Origin: Cryptomeria japonica
Lineage: Eukaryota > Streptophyta > Pinopsida > Cupressales > Cupressaceae
NCBI RefSeq assembly: GCF_030272615.1
Contig: NC_081405.1
Coordinates: 475,606,008-475,670,007 of the forward strand
DNA: 64,000 nucleotides
Direction of reading: 5' to 3'
Positions 1 through 10,012 of the stretch are shown in pieces. The position numbers and the translations under genes are program-made. The notes below the pieces were generated by a model, which was not told the DNA's origin, ran no database searches, and was given only the letters and a program-made list of their open reading frames with translations. Within the stretch, counting starts at the first letter, position 1, and every line of letters begins with the position of its first letter.

Positions 1-659
1 TTCTAGTGTGAACTGGGGCATTCCTTTTTTGTGACTATTTGATATCCATGCAAATGATACGATGACTATCTAGGTCAAATCTATATCTAGGTGGTCACAA
101 TACATTTTCCATAATAAAGATCGATGATGATAATAGCATAAAAATCTCATTCACCTCCATATCTTCTACCTTCCATCCTCCTTTTCCTCTTTGTCCTCCA
201 TTCGTCATTCCCTGAGTCTGTGTAGTATGGAACCACATGATTGAGTATAATGAAACACCAAAAATATCTACATTTCACGTATATTCATCTGTATCATCAC
301 ATATTAGTATGCATCATACACATCATATACATAGAAAACATATTTGCATCCATCTTGCATATTCATACATTAGTTAACATATATAATATCAGAAGCATGT
401 ACATATAACATCACATCACATCATAGATAATATAGAACATCATAAATAAAATGTGTCATCATAATAGACATCATATCATACCATCATCATATATCATAAA
501 TGCATCACATAATAACATAAGCATATAATCACCACTAAAATAGATCATATCTCACATATATATCAAAAAAAATGTGTCATGATATAATGATGTCCAAAAA
601 TCATATTACAAAATCACCTGAAGGTGTATACATCATCAAAAAAAATCAACTGATATAAA
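1..659. other. AT-rich intergenic or element-internal sequence, no gene
   Basis: I see no coding potential here. From about 280 to 560 the sequence is low complexity, dominated by CATCAT and CATATA runs. It probably belongs to the LTR element whose 3' end lies at 3573-3586, because the next feature is an antisense PMD gene of the kind found inside related elements further right. Confidence 0.5.
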
Positions 660-2590
660 AGCATACTCAAGAGAGCTATGATGAACTTCCTCCTTTAGAT
701 TTAGCAAGCCTTGACAAAAACTGAGCTCTTGAAGGCCCAGCCCCTAGATCATCTCACCATCCCCCTCCTACTAACCTTGCTGGTGGTGGTGGTCCCATCA
801 CTCCACCACTAGAAGCTCTATGTCTATTCTTTGAGTAGTGGTATGAGATGCCTATATATATCTACCTCCTCTAAGGTAAGGTGGAACTGCCACCTCATAT
901 AGGCTCCTCCAGTAATCAATCTCCTCCACAATGCTGATGTAGTAGGCATATCCTAATTCAGAATCACCCTATTATGTATCCCTTGCCACCCTGATAGTAT
1001 CCTCTCCAGCTATGTATTGCTCAATGGCCCTATCTCTCTCATCTTTTGCCTCTTGTAGTTGCCTCCTTATCTTGGCTACCTCCCTCTCTAAGTCCTTTAT
1101 CTCATCAGCATGTCCCTATGTGAGCTCCCTAAGGGAGATCAGCTCATCATCCTCCTCTCCTCCACCTACAACCTCCACCATCCCCTCATATCTCCTTTCC
1201 TATCATGGAGCCTCCTATATCGATCTCTGTCCCTATAAGGCACCTTGTACCAACTGTCCTCCTCTCCCTCTAAGTGGCCTCAGTGGTCTACCTTCCCTAT
1301 CCTATCCATCTCCTCCTAGAACTCCATCCCCTCCTCGACCTTCATAATCTCCTCCTCGGCCTCCATAATCCCCTCCTCTCCCCCTCCCTCAGACCACCCT
1401 CCTAGATCCTCCTCTCCTATGTCTCCTCCATCTCCCCCCTCCATCCTCATCATCATCTTCATCGTCCAATCCTAGTACTAGCTCTCTAAGTCCTATAAGA
1501 TGTGGAAATGGATGTGCTCTAAAATAGGTATCATACTCGAGTGTCACACTCACATCCACCAGATCTCTCATGAGATCCCATGGCATTGGCACAAGTGACT
1601 AGAACTCTATAATTGCAACATCATATGATAGAACTTGGCCCTAGTGTCCCTGCTCTTAAACTATATGTGCAAACTCTCCAAACCCACATGGCATTTTCTA
1701 GATCCTACCAAACTATCTAGATATCCTATCCACAAGCTGTCTATCCAAAATGTACAGTGTCCATCCAATCAAGTATCTGGTCTTGAAACAAAATGATAGC
1801 TTGGTATCATCCTCTAGCCACACCTCACAATCCAAGTATGATCACCATATCACAGAGCCACTTTCATCTATAGCCTATTGCTAGTACTCCAAATTTCCTA
1901 GCCATGGTTGAGAAGTGATCATAGAATATGTATGCACATATGACCATCTATGACCTCTAAATCTGAAATGCACTGGTCTAGTCACTACCAAATGCTTGTA
2001 AGCCCAAAGGTCTGTAACAAAGTAACCTTGCATCCAAGACCACATCTTCCAAGGTACACGAACTAATGCAACATGATATAGGTATTCTAGTACACATATT
2101 CCCCATGCAAACCTAGTGCTCTATGTCATCAACATCTCCACAGCTCTACCCCACCCAGTAGCTATCCCATGTGTCATCCTATCTGGACATAGGAACTTGT
2201 TGATAATCCCTCTTATCACTGTTGCCCGCACATGTCCACTGGTGTACATAGCCTCCCAAATCAAGTATTCTCCCCTAATCTCTAGTTTTGGATATTTGAA
2301 CACCCACCATAGAGCATCCACATCCCCAAGATGACCATCTCTCCTTTCATAGGTATCCTCACTATCCTATATACATCCTCAAGAGTAACTAACATCTCAC
2401 TAGTCAAAAGATGAAAGGAGCATGTCTTGGAGTGCCATCCCTCTACAAGAGCAGTCAGTATTCCCATGTTCAACCAAATCTTAGGCATGAACATAATATT
2501 AGACAACACCATGGCCTCTATCATTGTGTGGTCATTCGGTGTCAACTTTGATTGTAATCTTTGTATCATAGGGAATTTCTCCCATGACTC
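660..2590 (-). pseudogene. Plant mobile domain (PMD, aminotransferase-like) pseudogene, copy 1
   Basis: Read on the minus strand, the first open segment (2593 to 2282) has the PMD core signature: WHSKTCSFHL, then VTLEDVYRI and RIPMKGEMV. The reading moves to another frame near 2335 and continues through 2321-2121 with WEAM and TGWGRAVEM. PMD-like text is still readable between 2100 and 1860 (LWAYKHLVVTRP, QPWLG). A run of Asp/Glu follows at about 1430-1470, then a heptad-like coiled coil at about 1000-1130 containing an in-frame TAG. Core, acidic stretch, coiled coil is the same order as in copy 2 at 10013-12300. PMD proteins such as MAIN and MAIL1 are known both as host silencing factors and as transposon cargo. 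Here frameshifts and stops make it a dead copy. It lies antisense to the LTR element that ends at 3586. Confidence 0.75.
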
Positions 2591-2599
2591 CAACTAAGC

Positions 2600-3572
2600 T
2601 TGATACTCATGTAATCATAGTAACCAATCACATCAGTCATAGTAGTACTTATGTTTATCACATGGTGTTGCTTATCCTATCATATCCTAGCCTTGTGGTA
2701 TTTATGTTTATCATATGGTGCTACTCATCAACCTCTATCCCTATAGTGCTTATGTTTATCACATGGTTCTATTATTGTCAATGTATATGTTTACAACATT
2801 GCACTCAATCCTATCTTATCATGCTAAAGCACTTATCAAATTTCATCGATCTGACAGCTTATCCTCAATCTTCTCAATATCCTACATCTCACTAGGGGCA
2901 CCTATCATCATCTATCACTTTGACAATGTATCCAATTGGTGGCTCATGTTTATCACATGGTTGTTTATTCTTGCCCTAATTTTATCCTAGCCTCACTAGG
3001 CCACCTGCCTGAGTTCATCACTTTGACAAATTATTCAATCGAAAACATATATTTATTATAGAATTGCTGATTTTTTCCTATCTGACCATATATGTGATAA
3101 GGTACTACTTATATGTATTTCTACTTCACATGTAGTTTTATCCTACATACACAACATCACTGCGCATACACATTTTTATCCTACCCATATGAAGTTTTGC
3201 ACATATACGTGATGATGCTAGACCTATACGTGACTTTGCAGACACATACCCTACAACAAATGTATACATTCCATCACATCACATACATGCTCATAACCTA
3301 CCTATACACATCAAAACCCTAACTGGCTATGCTTGCATCTTGGTGCCTTTTTCCTGCACTTTGATCCTTTTTTAGTCTGATTTTCACTCGCCTGAACCTG
3401 TCGTCTTATCCTTGTTCCTTCCAGCCTTTCTTTCTTTTTGAGAGATTGTTTGCAATTTTTCAAAAAAAATTCACCCAATCTCTTGAGGGGGCATATTACT
3501 CTCATACTAGGGCAAATGTTGTATCAATTAATCTTATTTTCTTTGAGCCAATAGGACAAGCTGCATTGTCTC
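2600..3572 (+). other. 3' internal region of a plus-strand LTR element
   Basis: No ORF of note. The stretch links the antisense PMD remnant to the polypurine tract at 3573-3586. Its last 100 bases (caattttt..., then 'gcattgtctcaaaag') resemble the sequence just inside the PPT of the elements at 9649, 13790 and 22365, so it is the same element family. I infer it is the 3' untranslated part of that element. Confidence 0.5.
2648..2790. repeat. ~50-bp tandem repeat, three diverged copies
   Basis: The string TTATGTTTATCACATGGT recurs at about 2650, 2701 and 2751, with a looser copy near 2945. The spacing of 50-51 bases marks a small diverged minisatellite. Confidence 0.6.
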
Positions 3573-3586
3573 AAAAGGGGGCAAAA
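3573..3586 (+). other. Polypurine tract (PPT) of a plus-strand LTR element
   Basis: AAAAGGGGGCAAAA lies immediately before TGTAGACACC, the start of an LTR. The same purine run and junction appear in reverse complement at 9649-9664 and 13790-13805, and in plus orientation at 22365-22380. This repetition is what identifies it as the plus-strand primer of a family of elements. Confidence 0.7.
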
Positions 3587-4530
3587 TGTAGACACCTAAA
3601 ATTGTCCTAGCCTAATTAAATAAATATTTTATTTATTTAATTATTATATCTTAAGTCATCTATTAATTAAATAAATTATTCATTTAATTCATTCATTCAT
3701 TAATCCTCTTCTAGCCTTTCCTCATTTAAATAAATGTTTTATTTATTTAATTGGTCTCACTTCTTCTCTTAATTAAATATATTTTTATTTATTTAATTAA
3801 TTCATTATATTTTTATCCCATGATACTTGGCATTCATCTCTTAATTTTCCTTTAGCCACCCCTTCATATTTTATTATTTCTTATACCTACCCCTTAATCC
3901 TAGCCGACCATTTATCTTTTCACCTCTTAATCCTATCCCTTCATTTCTAAGGTCTCTCTCTATATAAGAGGATCCTTTCATCCTTATCAACCCTAACTAA
4001 TACGATCATATCCCTAACAGCAAGTGAAATAAATCTTCATGTGATCAAGGAATCAAGCATCTACACAACCACAAACAATTCTTTGTTGAGATCTTGTTCA
4101 TAATACAAAATCTGAGAGCAATCATATCTAGCAAGATCAATGGAGATCAAACCCTACTAAGCATGTGAATGGTATAATCTTTCATGTTTTTAAAATTTTG
4201 CATGTTTTAGGTTCTTCATTGGTGTATGGTGGATTCTTAATTATAGAACTAGGGTTTTATGTGGTTGGATCTTTCTTGATTTTATAATAGTTTAATCTTC
4301 CAAATTTTACCGTATATGGGCACAATGATTGATTGGAAATTGATTTATGATAATAGATCTATAGATTCTCAATGACTCTCTAGATAAGTGTTTGAACCTA
4401 ATTCTAAGATAATATAAATGTAAAATGAGGACTATTAAGGATATGCATCCTATGAGACCTAAGAGATTATAAGCAGATTTTTTTATCGCAAAAGAGACAA
4501 TATGACCTTTCACAGTTTACCTTATGATTT
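3587..4530 (+). mobile_element. LTR (3' LTR), plus orientation, TGTAGACACC family
   Basis: The LTR starts TGTAGACACCTAAAATTG directly after a PPT. A very AT-rich U3 made of TTAATTAAATAA blocks follows, then a TATA box (TATATAAG, 3961-3968) and a transcript-like R/U5 section. The left end is firm. The right end is not: I could not find a convincing terminal CA with a target duplication, so 4530 is only where LTR-like sequence fades. Confidence 0.5.
3961..3968 (+). promoter_or_regulatory. TATA box of the LTR promoter
   Basis: TATATAAG follows an AT-rich U3-like segment and precedes a transcript-like segment. The position, about 375 bases into the LTR, fits the U3/R boundary of a retrotransposon LTR. 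Confidence 0.5.
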
Positions 4531-4889
4531 TCTAAATGAGCACCTATTGTTATGCGGGATGAATGTGAAATGACAATTGATAAATATAAAATTCTGACAA
4601 GACCAATGTGAAACACAAATAGGATGAATGCGAAATGGTAGCTACATTAATGCGAAAACCTAACTGATCTAATGCAAAAATCTATTTTTTATTTATTTTC
4701 AATTTATGAAATGTTGATTTTTTTCCTAGAATGTTTCCTATGATCAATAAAGTGTGAAATTCTAGACACTCATATGACAGTATGGTTGAAATAACATGCA
4801 CAATCAAGCACAAATCCTAGGTTGGCTAGGACAATATTTGTTAGGTTCCCATTGCAGATAAATTTGAGTAGCACTTATTTAGAGTGGAT
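4531..4889. other. Unassigned sequence between LTR remnants
   Basis: No coding signal, repeat or motif that I can name. It separates a plus-strand LTR from the leader remnant of a minus-strand element. Confidence 0.4.
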
Positions 4890-5330
4890 AGCTTAGAAGT
4901 TTGGTAGCACTAGCTCCCCCACCACAACACTCACTTCTAAAGCATACCAAACTTCAAATTCCCAAAGACCCAAAGATCTAGAGGAATTTTCTATCTCTAA
5001 TTTGAACTGTGAGAATGTGGGATGGCTTTAGAGGTCCAACCTCCTACGCCAACAAATAGAAGGTTTTTGGCTACTAAAAAAAATGGTTTGTAGTAAGGGC
5101 ATCCGTTCAGGTGGCCAACATGAGACATTTTACTCAATTAATAGGTCTCCCAACCCTTGTGGGTTCTTACACACCACTGTGTGGATTTCATATCACACAA
5201 ATATTGAGGGAGGCATATGTATATTAGCTCGGAAGAAGCTTGGCTTTAGCTTGTTACTACTTGGGTCATTCCCTCACACCTGACCTTTAAGGGCTTCTCA
5301 GGAGGTAAGCCCACTAAGGGTTAAACACAA
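4890..5330 (-). repeat. Leader block shared with 20366-20880
   Basis: Two segments match the block at 20366-20880 in the same orientation. One is around 4905-4948 (CACTCACTTCT and neighbours). The other is around 5043-5100 (TAGAAGG then TTTTTGGC, and TTTGTAGTAAGG against TGTGTAGTAAAG). In both places the block lies left of a minus-oriented 5' LTR, so I read it as the untranslated leader of two related minus-strand elements. No protein is encoded. Confidence 0.5.
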
Positions 5331-5430
5331 ATGAGCCTAGTGCTCCAAAGATAGAAAACACTAATTTATTTTATACACCAAACAAAGTGTTATCTATCTA
5401 AAAGTCACAGACAATCCTAATTACCCCTAC

Positions 5431-5829
5431 AAACCAAAAGTGTTAGTAGTTTTAGATTAAGTCTTGGACTACTTGTGTGTTTTTATCCTCCAAAATTTGC
5501 TTGCCACATGCTGAAAATGAAACAATAGTTACAAAAATCAAAATTACGACATCATAAATTATATATATATATATATATATATAAACTTGCTAAAAATAGA
5601 AATCTGCTAAATATGGAAACCTACTAAAAACGGAAATCTACCAAATTTAGAAACATGCTAAAAACAAAAACTTGTAAAATTTAGAAACCTACTAAAAACA
5701 AAAACCAAAAGTGTTAGTAGTTTTAGATTAAGTCTTGGACTACTTGTGTGTTTTTATCCTCCAAAATTTGCTTGCCACATGCTGAAAATGAAACAATAGT
5801 TACAAAAATCAAAATTACGACATCATAAA

Positions 5830-5918
<89 letters not shown>

Positions 5919-6040
5919 TGCTAAAAATAGAAATGTGCTAAATATGGAAACCTACTAAAAATGGAAATCTACCAAATTTAGAAACATGCTAAAAACAAAA
6001 ACTTGTAAAATTTAGAAACCTGCTAAAAACAAAAACCTAC
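5431..6040. repeat. 271-bp tandem duplication
   Basis: The segment starting AAACCAAAAGTGTTAGTAG at 5431 is repeated from 5702 with almost no change over the first ~130 bases, ending in a TA run. The second copy differs mainly by a much longer (TA)n tract. The near identity suggests a recent event. Confidence 0.8.
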
Positions 6041-6165
6041 TAAAATAAAATAAAAATAAAAGAACCTGCCAAATTTAGAAACCTGCTAAAAAAGAAAAAC
6101 CTGCCAAATTTAGAAACCTGCTAAAACTGAAAAACTTGCCAAATTTAGAAACTTGCTAAAAATGA
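5580..6165. repeat. Minisatellite of CTGCTAAAAA / CCAAATTTAGAAA units
   Basis: Short units alternate between 'aacctgctaaaaa' and 'cctgccaaatttagaaa', in rough 30-34-base periods. They run through the end of both duplicated copies and on to about 6165. Confidence 0.65.
5836..5914. repeat. (TA)n microsatellite, about 40 units
   Basis: An uninterrupted TA dinucleotide run. The first duplicate copy has only about ten units at the corresponding place (5561-5582). Confidence 0.95.
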
Positions 6166-6323
6166 CCAACTCTTTTTTTGTAAATGCACAATTGTTATGG
6201 AAGATGCAAAATTGTTAGGGCGAGTGTGAAAATATGGACACGTTTGCAACATTTCGTACCTATAACCTACAAATACACACAAAATGCAGAAATTAGAAGA
6301 TTGTTCACATTGGGATCACCAAA

Positions 6324-7366
6324 TGTTTTGCAAGAAATATTAGCATAATTAAATAGATTATCAGATTAACAACAAAAATCCAATCTAATTAACAAATTTG
6401 TAAACACAATGAATGTTTATCTGAATCAATAAAGCATGAAAATAATTCAATTAAAAACTCCCTTATAGAATCGACATATCACTTCCATTGCTCTTCTCAA
6501 TTCTCATGGTTAAATGGCTCCCAGAGTCATGCTTGAAAACCTGCATAATGATGAGACAAGAAATTCAAAGATAGTGGTTGATGAAAATAGGAGAATGATG
6601 CTGAATTTATAGAAATTGGAAGGAAAATTGAATGGTTTGGATTGATATACAGACTGAATAGATCAATGGTTAATATTAATTGAGATAAAATTGATTGAAA
6701 ATTAAATTGAAGTGAGCTGAATTCATGAACCTGTTCAAAAAGATGATTGAGAGTTAGAAAGGTAATTGAGAAAGTTAACTGAATTAATTAATTAATCAGA
6801 AAATGTGATTAACAATTGAACTTGGGGGTGAGTGTTAGTTAGAAATTAGCATGTGTTGCAGGAATTAGCATGAAATGCATTTAAATTAAATTTGGATTTA
6901 AAATTGATTTTTGAATATCCAAAATCATGCACATGAAATGAAATTAGTTGGAAATTAGAATTTGAGAATTTTTAATTTTTGAACTGAAAGAAATTAATTT
7001 AAATAAATTTGAGAAATTTATTTAATTTGGAAGACATAGTTGGCTAATTAAATAATTTAAATAAATTATTTAATTAGAGGAAAATATAAATTTAATTTAA
7101 TTAAATAATAAAGAATATTTAATCAAATTAAATAAATTATAATTAATTAAATAATAAATTATTTAATTAATTTTAAAGGAAGGAAGGTTGCATGATTGAA
7201 TGACTAAATGATTAAGATAGAAATAAAATAATTAATTATGATAAAATGTGATGATTGAATTAATTTAGAAGAATAAAATTAGATTAATTAAATAATTAAA
7301 TAATAATTTAATTATTAAAAATGAATAATTAGTATGTTAGTCATGACACATTTTTAGGTGTCTACA
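6324..7366 (-). mobile_element. 5' LTR of a minus-strand LTR element
   Basis: On the plus strand the segment begins TGTTTTGCAAG and ends TTTTTAGGTGTCTACA, so on the minus strand it is TGTAGACACC...AAACA with TG/CA ends. The sequence next to its left end on the minus strand, TTTGGTGATCCCAATGTG, is where a primer-binding site should be and begins with the required TGG. The interior is dense AT-rich LTR text. I infer a 5' LTR whose element is cut off near 4890. No partner LTR or target duplication was found. Confidence 0.55.
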
Positions 7367-7905
7367 ATGCAAGGATGAAACTATAATACTATGATGCAAC
7401 TATGGAATTTTATAAATGAATCTATGCTAAAGCCAAAGGCACGCTTGAATTCTAATGGATGCTTGAACTTTCTAAGATGATAGCTTGATTCTCTCATTTT
7501 TTTATTTCTCCCATTAGTCTCAAATGAGGATGCAAGGCTTCCTTTTATAGATTTTCCATGGCTAAGATCCAAGGTGGAAAATATCAATGGTTAAGAATTG
7601 GTCATGATAGAATAAATGGTCAAGATTGAATTAGTTGAGATGAGGGAGAGAAAGGTGGAAGATGTTCCTCCTAAATTTACAAGGTGGAAGGATAAGTAGA
7701 ACCAAGAGCCACATATCATGATGCTAACATTGACCCTTGAGAGAAGTGTGGAGGAATAAGTCCAATTGGTTAAGGAGATGGAGGCAAAATAGTGTAGGAA
7801 TGAATAATAAATAAATTAAATAATTTATTTATATATAGAGGAATATTCATTAATTAAATAATTAATATTTAATTAATTTATCTCAAGTCATATTTAGGTG
7901 TGTAT
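7367..7905 (-). mobile_element. Older LTR fragment, minus orientation
   Basis: On the minus strand the piece starts ACACACCTAAATATGAC, a decayed form of the TGTAGACACCTAAA start. It has a TTAATTAAAT-rich U3, a TATA-like CTATAAAAGG (plus 7548-7557 region) and transcript-like sequence up to 7367, where the LTR at 6324-7366 abuts it. I infer that the second element inserted into this one. Confidence 0.45.
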
Positions 7906-8067
7906 AGAATCTAAAAGACTATAGGGCAAAATTGTGTCAACCCTAAGAGTATCAACCATAACCCTAACTAAGAACCTCAATTGGGCTCCTAAGCATCTAT
8001 ACTAGGTCATTTTCAAACCAAGTCAACCCCTGGTCAAAACCACAGTCAACTCTACATTTTAACTAGT

Positions 8068-8165
8068 CAAATGTGCAGTTAAACCTTCCAAATGTGTAGT
8101 TTGAGCCCTCAACTGCATAGTTTCAGGCTTGAATTGTGTAGCTTCAACCCCCAATTGCACAACAT
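8068..8165. repeat. 21-bp diverged tandem repeat
   Basis: About five units of the type CAAATGTGTAGTTTGAGCC follow each other at 21-base intervals, with many transitions between units. The block lies just outside the target duplication of the element at 8209. Confidence 0.6.
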
Positions 8166-8208
8166 CTTAGTCAACTACACAAAAAGCATAGTCAATGGTG
8201 AACACTTG

Positions 8209-9648
8209 TGTAGATAGGAAATGTGAAAATCATCAAAGCAATGTTAATTAAACTAGTTCAATCACAAAAACTCAAATGCAATGATAACAATCCTAAAAAC
8301 ACTCAATAAAGACATGAAAACAAGACATTAATTCAAACGCAAACCATTGCAAACTTGAATGTCTCCTTTATGTGGCTCCATTGTCCTTCTTTCTCCTTCA
8401 AATAGCTTTGTTTGTGGATCTCACCTACTAGTGCATAAGCATGATGTGAAAGCAAGTAGGCAAGATGGAAGCGCAAGAATACTCGAAGCGTGATTGATTC
8501 GACCAGGGATCAGGGACCTTGATTGAAGAAATTCATCCAATTTATAGACAAATTGGAGAGAAGACAAGATTAGCATGAAGAGATTCGAATGGCAATTTCA
8601 AATCAAGAATGACAATTATGACAAATTTCTATGTCAAAATTGATTGATTGTCAATTATGACAAATTATGACAAATTGAAATGTCATTCCCATGAAATTAG
8701 GAGGAAAATAGGAGAGAATTGAAAAATAGATGAAATAGAAATTAGGAAATTAGGAATTAAAAATTGATGAAAATTAGGAAATTAGGTGAATTGGAAAATT
8801 AGGTAAATTAATTAATAATTTGTCATTTATTAATTAATTCACAAAAAGAGGAATAATTAGTTAGCTAATTAAATAAACATTTAAAATTGTGACACGAAAA
8901 CTTAGGATAAATAAATAAATCATTTATCCTAAAGAGAAAAATGACAAACAGGGTTAAATGTACAAAATCATCAAACCCTAGAAGATGAATTAGAAAATGC
9001 AAGAATGACAATTAGGTCTTGACAAAGGATAATTAATGTCAATTCGATTTGATCATGATTCTGACTTGATAAATGACCAATGCTGATAAATGATTTGATT
9101 GACAAATGCGCCAATTGACAAGGAACAATGACTAATTGATCCAAATTGACATGATTGAGAAGGATGACGATCGATGACAAATCAATCACAAAATGACAAA
9201 GTTGACAAGAGGACAAGGATCGATGATAAAATAGATTACAAAACGACAAGATTGAAAATGACCACGATCGATGACAAATCGATTGCAAGATGACAAGATT
9301 GAAAATGACAACGATCGATGACAAATCAATCACATGATGATAAGATTGATAAGAGGACAAAACCCTAATTAGGATTGACGATGTCCAAAATGATGACAAA
9401 TAAGCACGCACATTGATGCGATAGGATAAGATTGACCAAAATCATGACTGAAGATTGTTGTCGACAAGACCTAATTTGAAGGTGAGATGAATGAAGAATG
9501 CAGAAGAATGACTCGATGCTCACAAATGATAAAGACCAAGTGCGAATCATAGGAGAAATGTTAATGCGATGCAAAAACCCTAAAATAAGGCAATGCACAA
9601 ATGTTAAAGTATGACTCCGCAAGTGTTGACCATTTTTAGACGTCTACA
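8209..9648 (-). mobile_element. 3' LTR of the 13.67-kb element
   Basis: Ends are TG...CA (plus strand TGTAGATAGG to GTCTACA). It is 1,440 bp long, flanked inside by a PPT and outside by the target duplication. The section 9065-9648 is nearly identical to 21305-21878, and the few differences are mostly transitions at CG sites. A TATA-like sequence lies near 8540 on the minus strand. The inner half contains a ~48-bp minisatellite. Confidence 0.8.
9169..9362. repeat. ~48-bp minisatellite inside the LTR, four units
   Basis: Units start with GATCGATGA at 9169, 9218, 9266 and 9313, so the periods are 49, 48 and 47. The same array recurs in the truncated LTR at about 21400-21595, and a shortened version at about 13530-13585. 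Confidence 0.85.
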
Positions 9649-9664
9649 TTTTGCCCCTCTTTGA
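9649..9664 (-). other. Polypurine tract of the 13.67-kb element
   Basis: On the minus strand the sequence reads TCAAAGAGGGGCAAAA and runs straight into the LTR start TGTAGACGTC. It is the same PPT and LTR junction seen at 3573-3587. Confidence 0.75.
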
Positions 9665-9923
9665 GGCAATGCCATTCTAAGCATTGTTTCAAAGAACAAT
9701 ATTGAAAATGCCCCAGACAACTAACAATGACATATGCATGCCCCCTCGAGGAATTGGCCGGAAACATGCAGAAAAGAGGCCAATTGATCGATAAAAATGA
9801 TAGGATCGAACGGACTGACAATCGGAGATCGGATACATAAAGGACAAGCAATTGATGGTGCAAAAGACCGTGACCAGCATAAAATGGAGAGAGTGCACGT
9901 CCATCTATGCACTGACAAAGATC

Positions 9924-9930
9924 TATAAAT
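9924..9930 (+). promoter_or_regulatory. TATA box of the antisense PMD gene, copy 2
   Basis: TATAAAT lies 89 bases before the ATG at 10013. The same motif at the same distance (14064, ATG 14153) occurs in copy 3, and the sequence between is well conserved. A promoter separate from the LTR and pointing the other way is the simplest reading. Confidence 0.55.
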
Positions 9931-10012
9931 GAGACAAAGAGAGTGAAAATTGCTCATTTGCACTAGCTAAAGAGGAGAATTTGTTGCTCTAGAAAAGGAC
10001 ACTTGCAGAGAG

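Noticed and set aside
1012-1347. A 111-codon Ser/Pro-rich plus-strand ORF
   Set aside because: It is antisense to the coiled-coil and acidic part of PMD copy 1; the TCC/CCT runs come from complementing GAG/GAT-rich coding sequence.
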